Assembly (NCBI GenBank): GCA_937900425.1
Contig: CALCDT010000079.1
Span: 1 to 17,160 of the forward strand
DNA length: 17,160 nt
Origin: an uncultured Alphaproteobacteria bacterium
GTDB lineage: Bacteria > Pseudomonadota > Alphaproteobacteria > Rhizobiales > Pleomorphomonadaceae
Reading direction: 5' to 3'
Shown: in pieces, positions 13,039 through 17,160 of the stretch
Position numbering within the stretch: position 1 is the first letter of the stretch
How the letters are laid out: each line of letters opens with the position of its first letter
Position numbers and translations under genes: made by a program
The notes under the pieces: model-generated
Database searches by the model: none
The model's input: the letters and a program-made list of their open reading frames with translations, nothing else
Told to the model about the DNA's origin: nothing

Positions 13039-13085
13039 CCCTTCTCCCCTTGCGGGAGAAGGTGCCCGAAGGGCGGATGAGGGGG
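13039..13085 (-). repeat. RIME-like palindromic repeat, copy 2 (inverted)
   Basis: Inverted copy of the element at 12876-12925, with the CTTCTCCCC/GGGAGAAGG stem first and then GCCCGAAGGGC, GGATGAGGGGG. Together with copy 1 it forms a head-to-head pair. Confidence 0.75.
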
Positions 13086-13193
13086 CGCGGCCTCTCCTTC
13101 TCGCAGTGCACCGCGATTTCGCGCCCGCGCGACCCTTCGCAAATCTTCACCGAATCATGGTTCGATTCGACCGCTCACCACAGCGAGGCGGCG

Positions 13194-14054
13194 ATGGCCA
13201 CGAAGACGACGAAGCGGACCGCGAAGACGCCGGGCAAGCCGCGGGCGAAGGCCGCGGCCAAGCCGCGGGAGAAGGCTTCGGGCAAACGCAAGAGCACGGC
13301 ATCTGCGCCGGGGCGCCTCGCCGCCATCGGCGGGCGCGCCCGCGGTATCCTGAGGTGGCCGCTGCGGATCGTCGTCTTCGCCGGCGTCGTCGTGCTGATT
13401 CTCGCCATCGCCGGCTGGATCACCTCGCGGCCGGGCAATCCGCTGTTCTATCCGCCGCGGTCCGGGGCCGAGACGATCACCGTCGCGGTCGCCGACCACG
13501 GACTGCACGCGGGCCTGATCCTGCCGACCGACCGGCTGCGCCAGTATGCCTACACCGACGGCCACCAGGCGCTCATCGAGGTGACGGAGCGCTTCCTGCA
13601 GCACCGCTGGCTGGAGATCGGTTGGGGCGACGAGGTGTTCTACCGCTTCGCCCCGACGCTCGGCGCGGTCAACGCCTCGATGGCCGCCTCGGCGCTGTTC
13701 GCCGGCGAGCGCAAGACCGTGCTCCACGTCGCCGGCGTCGACGCGGCGCCCAAGCTCGCCTTCTACAAGAGCGACGTCGCCGAGATCGCCCTGTCCGAAC
13801 CCGGCTTCCGCGTGCTGGCGGCCCGGCTGGAGGAGAGCTTCGCCCGCAAGGACGGCACCGCCGTCGACCTCGGTGAGGGTCTCTACGCCCAAAGCGCCTT
13901 CTACGGCGCCACGGGCGGCTACAGCCTGCTGTCGGACTGCAACCACTGGGTCGGGCGGATGCTCAACGCCGCCGGCGTCACCGTCTGGCCGCTGCTCGAC
14001 ACGCTGTCCGCCGGCCTGATGGTCGACCTTCGCTGGCACGCGCAGACGAAGTGA
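13194..14054 (+). CDS. DUF2459 domain protein with lysine-repeat N-terminal tail
   Basis: A 286-residue protein in three parts. Residues 1-34 are a basic, presumably disordered tail with lysine at every fourth position from 7 to 31. One transmembrane helix follows at about 57-77, then a DUF2459 domain, probably periplasmic. Family-like motifs are D-H-G-L-H-A-G-L (101-108), E-I-G-W-G-D-E-V-F-Y (141-150) and S-D-C-N-H-W-V-G (247-254); the invariant-looking His, Asp and Cys-Asn-x-Trp suggest an active site, but the reaction is unknown to me. ATG 13194 is preferred because GAGG lies 5 nt upstream, while longer starts would translate the palindromic repeat. The gene converges on lipB with a 12-bp gap. 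The lysine tail is an addition to the usual family layout (my impression, not checked). Confidence 0.82.
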   Translation: MATKTTKRTAKTPGKPRAKAAAKPREKASGKRKSTASAPGRLAAIGGRARGILRWPLRIVVFAGVVVLILAIAGWITSRPGNPLFYPPRSGAETITVAVADHGLHAGLILPTDRLRQYAYTDGHQALIEVTERFLQHRWLEIGWGDEVFYRFAPTLGAVNASMAASALFAGERKTVLHVAGVDAAPKLAFYKSDVAEIALSEPGFRVLAARLEESFARKDGTAVDLGEGLYAQSAFYGATGGYSLLSDCNHWVGRMLNAAGVTVWPLLDTLSAGLMVDLRWHAQTK

Positions 14055-14066
14055 GGCCGGGGCGGC

Positions 14067-14774
14067 TCAGTCTCCGGCGACCGTCGGTCCGAAGATCGCC
14101 TCGAATTCGGCCCTGAGCGCGACGTCGACGTCTTCCATCGTCACCGGCAGGCCGAGGTCGACGAGGCTGGTGACGCCGTGGTCGGCGACGCCGCAGGGCA
14201 CGATGCCGGAGAAATGCGACAGGTCCGGCTCGACGTTGAGGGCGATGCCGTGGAACGAGACCCAGCGGCGCACGCGGATGCCGATCGCCGCGATCTTGTC
14301 CTCGGTGTCGGCGCCGCGGTCCGGCCGGCGGACCCAGACGCCGACGCGGTCCTCGCGCCGCTCGCCGCGGACATGGAAGTGCCAGAGCGTGGCGATGATC
14401 CATTCCTCCAGCGCGGCGACGTAGGCGCGCACGTCCTGCCGGCGGCGCTTCATGTCCAGCATCACGTAGGCGACGCGCTGGCCGGGGCCGTGGTAGGTGT
14501 ACTGGCCGCCGCGGCCGGTTGCGAACACCGGGAATCGTCCGGCATCGACGAGGTCCGCCTCCCGCGCGCTGGTGCCGGCGGTGTAGAGCGGCGGGTGCTC
14601 GACCAGCCAGACCCGCTCGGCCGCCTCGCCGCGGGCGATCGCCTCGACCCGGGCCTCCATGGCGGCGACGGCCTCGGGATAGGGCAGGGGTGCCTCGCGC
14701 ACGACCCATTCGACCGGCGGCGATCCCGCGTCCGCGCGGAAGGTGACGTCGAGTTCGTCGCGGGCGTTAACCAT
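14067..14774 (-). CDS. lipB: Octanoyl-[acyl-carrier-protein]:protein N-octanoyltransferase LipB
   Basis: A 235-residue enzyme that moves the octanoyl group from acyl carrier protein to lipoyl domains of 2-oxoacid dehydrogenases and the glycine cleavage H protein, the first step of lipoate synthesis. Family motifs are complete: G-R-G-G-Q-Y-T-Y-H-G-P-G-Q (87-99), K-I-A-A-I-G (160-165) with the catalytic Lys160, F-H-G-I-A-L-N-V (174-181) and P-C-G-V-A-D-H-G-V-T-S-L (193-204) with the acyl-accepting Cys194. ATG 14774 is chosen; the frame extends 11 codons to a GTG, but an AGG lies 8 nt before this ATG. It is divergent from the FliN-like gene across a 90-bp gap. Confidence 0.95.
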   Translation of the reverse strand: MVNARDELDVTFRADAGSPPVEWVVREAPLPYPEAVAAMEARVEAIARGEAAERVWLVEHPPLYTAGTSAREADLVDAGRFPVFATGRGGQYTYHGPGQRVAYVMLDMKRRRQDVRAYVAALEEWIIATLWHFHVRGERREDRVGVWVRRPDRGADTEDKIAAIGIRVRRWVSFHGIALNVEPDLSHFSGIVPCGVADHGVTSLVDLGLPVTMEDVDVALRAEFEAIFGPTVAGD

Positions 14775-14864
14775 TCGGAAACCTATCGGTAACACTCTCT
14801 TCACCACTTCGCCCGCGCGGCCGGCCGCGCGGACTGGAAGGACTTCAAGGAGACGGCGCGGCGC

Positions 14865-15131
14865 ATGTCAACGCTCGACAGGATTTCGGTGGAGCTCTCT
14901 GTGGTGCTCGGCTCTTCGGTGATGCCGGTGCACCAGTTGCTGCGCATGGGCCGCGGCGCGGTGATCGAGCTCGACAACGGCGCCGACAGCGACGTCGACA
15001 TCTACGCCAACGACATCAAGATCGCCCGCGGACAGGTGGTGCTGAAGGGCGAGCGCGTCACCATCGAGATCACCGAGGTGCTGAAGCGCAGCCCGCTGAC
15101 CCGGGCGACGCCGAGCGTGAAAAAGGTGTGA
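14865..15131 (+). CDS. FliM/FliN-family (SpoA domain) flagellar motor switch-like protein
   Basis: An 88-residue protein consisting almost entirely of one SpoA/FliN C-terminal domain (about residues 5-75): V-E-L-S-V-V-L-G-S-S-V-M-P-V-H-Q-L-L at 9-26, G-R-G-A-V-I-E-L (29-36), D-S-D-V-D-I-Y-A-N (41-49) and I-A-R-G-Q-V-V-L-K-G-E-R-V-T-I-E-I (53-69). In FliN this domain forms the C-ring base that binds the export apparatus and switches rotation. Here it stands alone, with no flagellar gene nearby, between lipB and tRNA-Leu. It may be a full FliN supplied from a distant locus or a FliN-like paralogue, so I give no symbol. AAGGAG lies 12 nt upstream of ATG 14865, slightly far. Confidence 0.82.
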   Translation: MSTLDRISVELSVVLGSSVMPVHQLLRMGRGAVIELDNGADSDVDIYANDIKIARGQVVLKGERVTIEITEVLKRSPLTRATPSVKKV

Positions 15132-15174
15132 ACCGGGAAACGAATTAAGTCGGTCACGGGCGTCATTTATCCTC

Positions 15175-15203
15175 TTGTGCGCCCCCCCGCCTTTTGTTAC
15201 ATC
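15175..15203 (+). promoter_or_regulatory. Possible promoter of tRNA-Leu
   Basis: TTGTGC (15175-15180), a 17-nt C-rich spacer and TACATC (15198-15203) would place a start near 15210, about 30 nt before the mature tRNA. Matches to consensus are partial. Confidence 0.35.
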
Positions 15204-15239
15204 CCCCGCGTCGCCGGAGAGCCGGCGGCGAAGTGACAT

Positions 15240-15324
15240 GCGGTCGTGGCGGAATTGGTAGACGCGCAGCGTTGAGGTCGCTGTGGGGCAACCCGTGGAA
15301 GTTCGAGTCTTCTCGACCGCACCA
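15240..15324 (+). tRNA. tRNA-Leu, anticodon GAG, with encoded CCA
   Basis: The 7-bp acceptor stem pairs GCGGTCG (15240-15246) with CGACCGC (15314-15320), followed by discriminator A and a genomically encoded CCA (15322-15324). The anticodon stem CAGCG/CGCTG encloses the loop TTGAGGT with anticodon GAG at 15274-15276, reading CUC and CUU leucine codons. The long variable arm (TGGGGCAACCCG region) is typical of a class II leucine tRNA, and the T-arm GTTCGAGTC is present. An immediate hairpin at 15328-15346 and a strong terminator at 15373-15406 follow. Confidence 0.97.
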
Positions 15325-15372
15325 CTTCGGCTCTTCTGAAGAGCCGGGAATTTCCGAAGAAGTACGAGAGTG

Positions 15373-15406
15373 AAGCCTTGCGATGCTCCGATCGCGAGGC
15401 TTTTTT
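15373..15406 (+). terminator. Rho-independent terminator downstream of tRNA-Leu
   Basis: AAGCCTTGCGAT (15373-15384) pairs with ATCGCGAGGCTT (15391-15402), 12 bp with one G-T wobble and a 6-nt loop, followed by a run of six T (15401-15406). This is the clearest intrinsic terminator in the window. Confidence 0.88.
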
Positions 15407-15496
15407 GCTTTCGATCGCGGCAGACGGTCGCTCAGTCGTGGGACGCCGCCAGCCTAGCGCCGCCCGGCTTCCCGAAGCCTCCCGGCACCCGCCAAT

Positions 15497-15545
15497 CTTC
15501 TCCCCGCCGGGGAGAAGGTGGCCCGAAAGGCCGGATGAGGGGGGG
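15497..15545 (-). repeat. RIME-like palindromic repeat, copy 3
   Basis: Same orientation as copy 2, with the CTTCTCCCC/GGGGAGAAG stem followed by GGCCCGAAAGGCC and GGATGAGGGGG. It diverges slightly from copies 1 and 2 in the second stem. Confidence 0.75.
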
Positions 15546-15594
15546 CGACCTCGCTGCGGGCGGGGCGCATACGAATCGAGCCCTGCCGTGCCGC

Positions 15595-15644
15595 GCCCCC
15601 TCATCGCTTCGCTGTGCGAGGCACTTCTCCCCGCAGGGGAGAAG
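15595..15644 (+). repeat. RIME-like palindromic repeat, copy 4 (variant)
   Basis: Same orientation as copy 1 but with a variant middle: CCCCCTCATC, then GCTTCGCTGTGCGAGGC in place of GCCCTTCGGGC, then the CTTCTCCCC-GCA-GGGGAGAAG stem. It forms an inverted pair with copy 3. Confidence 0.72.
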
Positions 15645-15703
15645 ATGGTGTGCGCCGCGAGACCGAGGACAACGCCACGCGCGCCCGCGGCCCGTTCACC
15701 ACC

Positions 15704-16591
15704 TCACACGTATTTGCGCCAGTCGTGCTCCTCGCGAAAACCCAGCACCTCGCGGATCTTGCGATTCGACAGAGGCGCCTCGAAGCCTTCGAGCGGGCGG
15801 GTCAGCGGCGTGTCCGGTGCCCACTTCTTCAGGAAGGCCTCGGTCGGCTCGTCCGCCGTGATGGTGTCGTTGACGGCGTTGAAGACCTGGAAGCCGAGGC
15901 CGTCCGTCTCGAGGCAGAGGTGGACGATCTGGCCGAGGTCGCGGGCGTCGATGTAGCTCCAGGCGTTGCGCTTGCGCGAGGGCGGGTCGGCGACGAAGCC
16001 CGGGAAGCGGTCGTATTCGTGCGGTTCGATGACGTTGCCGATGCGCAGGGCGTAGACGTCGGCGCCGAATCTCATCGCGAAGGCGCGGGCGGTCTTCTCG
16101 TTGCAGACCTTGGAGAGGCCGTAGCTGTCCATCGGGTCGACGTCGTAATCCTCCTCCAGCGGGAAGCGGTGATAGTCCTTGTCGCCCTCGGCGAAGCAGA
16201 CGCCGTAGGTGGTCTCGCTGGAGGCGACGATCACCTTCGGGATGCCGAGCTTCATCGCCGCTTCGATCACGTTGTAGGTGCTCGTCACGTTGATGCGGAA
16301 GGTCTCGTTGTCCGGGCGGATCAGCACCCGCGGCACCGCGGCGAAGTGGACGACGGCGTCGAGCCGGGCCGGCACGTGTCCCTCGTCGAAGCCGGCGAAG
16401 CCGAAGTGGCTGGTGAGGGCGTTGAAGACCTGGCCGCTGTCGGAAAGATCGGTGATCAGCGTCTCGACGCCGTCGCAGTCGAGGGGCACGAGGTCGAGGT
16501 TGAGGATGTCGTGGCCCTTCGCCTTCAGCCACGGCACCACGTGGCGCCCGGCCTTGCCCGATCCCCCGGTGAACGCGATCCGCTTGCCCAT
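15704..16591 (-). CDS. NAD-dependent epimerase/dehydratase family protein (extended SDR)
   Basis: A 295-residue extended short-chain dehydrogenase/reductase. The N-terminal Rossmann motif T-G-G-S-G-K-A-G-R (8-16) fits GxxGxxG. Further family marks are D-L-S at 48-50, H-F-A-A-V-P (82-87), S-S-E-T-T-Y-G (124-130) supplying the catalytic Ser/Thr, and the Y157-x3-K161 pair in D-S-Y-G-L-S-K. The C-terminal substrate region includes R-N-A-W-S-Y-I-D-A-R-D-L (208-219), as in sugar-nucleotide or uronate dehydrogenases and epimerases. The substrate cannot be told from sequence; no sugar-metabolism genes are adjacent. ATG 16591 directly precedes the Rossmann strand and has AGGAC about 9 nt upstream. It is divergent from parC across a 214-bp gap. 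Confidence 0.87.
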   Translation of the reverse strand: MGKRIAFTGGSGKAGRHVVPWLKAKGHDILNLDLVPLDCDGVETLITDLSDSGQVFNALTSHFGFAGFDEGHVPARLDAVVHFAAVPRVLIRPDNETFRINVTSTYNVIEAAMKLGIPKVIVASSETTYGVCFAEGDKDYHRFPLEEDYDVDPMDSYGLSKVCNEKTARAFAMRFGADVYALRIGNVIEPHEYDRFPGFVADPPSRKRNAWSYIDARDLGQIVHLCLETDGLGFQVFNAVNDTITADEPTEAFLKKWAPDTPLTRPLEGFEAPLSNRKIREVLGFREEHDWRKYV

Positions 16592-16805
16592 CCTGCTCGT
16601 CCTCTCGACTGTCCACGATCGGCCCGATGTGAGGAGGAGGGGAGGCGAAGTCAATCGGGGCGGCGAAGGTTCGTCGCGGGCTCGTCCGGGCGGCGTCGCG
16701 GAGACCGTGCCCTGGCGGCGGGAAAAGCCGGGAATTCTGCGGAAAAGATCGCGGGCCGCCGCCTTCGGCGTTGCTCTTTGCGGCCCGGTCGCCTAATCGG
16801 AATCC

Positions 16806-17160
16806 ATGGGAAACGAAACGAGACCGAGCGACGGCGTCGAGCCGGTGAACCTGCGCGAGGCGCTGGAAGAGCGCTATCTCGCCTATGCGCTTTCGACCAT
16901 CATGCACCGGGCATTGCCCGACGTGCGCGACGGCCTGAAGCCGGTGCATCGCCGCGTGCTCTACGCCATGCGGCTCTTGCGGCTCGATCCCGGCCAGGCC
17001 TTCAAGAAATGCGCCCGCGTCGTCGGCGACGTCATCGGCAAGTATCACCCGCACGGCGACCAGTCGGTCTACGACGCGCTGGTGCGCCTCGCCCAGGATT
17101 TCGCCCAGCGCTATCCGCTGGTCGACGGCCAGGGCAACTTCGGCAACATCGACGGCGATA
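16806..17160 (+). CDS. parC: DNA topoisomerase IV subunit A, 5' part
   Basis: The first 118 codons of the breakage-reunion subunit that decatenates chromosomes; the gene runs off the window. The N-terminus shows N-L-R-E-A-L-E-E-R-Y-L-A-Y-A-L-S-T-I-M (15-33), R-A-L-P-D-V-R-D-G-L-K-P-V-H-R-R (35-50) and K-Y-H-P-H-G-D-Q-S-V-Y-D (79-90), the quinolone-resistance region. Position 86, where E. coli GyrA/ParC have Ser83/Ser80, is Gln, which I recall as usual for alphaproteobacterial ParC. The catalytic Tyr is just beyond the window. An in-frame TAA at 16794-16796 makes ATG 16806 the first possible ATG. No good Shine-Dalgarno precedes it. Confidence 0.96.
   Translation, partial: MGNETRPSDGVEPVNLREALEERYLAYALSTIMHRALPDVRDGLKPVHRRVLYAMRLLRLDPGQAFKKCARVVGDVIGKYHPHGDQSVYDALVRLAQDFAQRYPLVDGQGNFGNIDGD

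Larger units (their letters stand above)
12826..13193. other. Intergenic region with a pair of inverted palindromic repeats
   Basis: This 368-bp gap between valS and the DUF2459 gene holds two copies of a RIME-like repeat in opposite orientation (12876-12925 and 13039-13085), separated by about 113 bp of unremarkable sequence. I see no convincing gene or RNA in it; the frames crossing it consist of translated repeat. Confidence 0.6.
15407..15703. other. Intergenic region with a second pair of palindromic repeats
   Basis: The gap of 297 bp between the tRNA terminator and the stop of the epimerase gene contains two RIME-like copies in opposite orientation (15497-15545 and 15595-15644). No gene or RNA is supported in the rest. 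Confidence 0.6.

Noticed and set aside
12876..13085. Inverted repeats considered as ends of a mobile element or as a CRISPR-like array.
   Set aside because: The 113 bp between them contain no gene, there is no target duplication seen, and copies are inverted and not regularly spaced; they fit the dispersed RIME-like class.
15328..15346. Short perfect palindrome CGGCTCTTC/GAAGAGCCG just after tRNA-Leu considered as the terminator.
   Set aside because: It has almost no loop and no T-run; the stem with six T residues at 15373-15406 is a much better terminator. The palindrome may help 3' processing.

Overview
This is a strongly GC-rich chromosomal window of an alphaproteobacterium, most likely Hyphomicrobiales (Rhizobiales) or a close relative. 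The evidence is an ECF11-type RpoE-ChrR pair, an alphaproteobacterial-style ParC, ComEC, a stand-alone FliN-like protein beside LipB, and RIME-like palindromic intergenic repeats. Coding density is high, several neighbouring genes overlap by 4 bp, and I see no insertion sequence, phage gene or CRISPR array.

Layout. 1-886: 3' end of comEC (+). 1070-1738: a small PGPGW-type membrane protein (+) converging on a secreted DUF2147 protein (-). 1983-2393: a DUF2177 membrane protein (+). 2427-6221: a minus-strand block that reads, in transcription order, rpoE, chrR, a DUF1295 membrane reductase-like protein, a CFA-family SAM methyltransferase and an unrecognised polytopic membrane protein. 6413-9875: a divergent plus-strand operon of a flavin oxidoreductase (COG2907 type), a DUF1365 protein and a second CFA-synthase-family enzyme. 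9976-12825: valS. 13194-14054: a DUF2459 protein with a lysine-periodic N-terminal tail. 14067-14774: lipB (-). 14865-15131: a FliN-like SpoA protein. 15240-15324: tRNA-Leu(GAG) with its own terminator. 15704-16591: an NAD-dependent epimerase/dehydratase (-). 16806-17160: 5' end of parC.

The centre of interest is 1911-9875. RpoE-ChrR is the known singlet-oxygen / photo-oxidative stress switch of Rhodobacter. I find four copies of TGATCC-N18-TA, matching the ECF11 promoter type, at exactly the same spacing and each placed just upstream of a gene: rpoE itself, the divergent flavin oxidoreductase, the DUF2177 gene and the second methyltransferase. Together they define a compact local regulon. 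Nearly all of its members are membrane proteins or lipid-chain-modifying enzymes: two CFA-family methyltransferases, a flavin oxidoreductase, DUF1365 and DUF1295. The simplest reading is a stress-induced membrane-lipid remodelling system, possibly making methylated or furan-type fatty acids like those known from R. sphaeroides and R. palustris. It includes accessory proteins (DUF2177, DUF1295, a six-helix unknown) whose roles are not established.

Two possible RNA-level controls were also seen. The rpoE Shine-Dalgarno lies inside a perfect 8-bp hairpin. The Shine-Dalgarno of the second methyltransferase can pair with a segment that would be present only in read-through transcripts and absent from transcripts starting at its own ECF promoter. 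The flanking genes (valS, lipB, parC, comEC, tRNA-Leu) are ordinary housekeeping genes.
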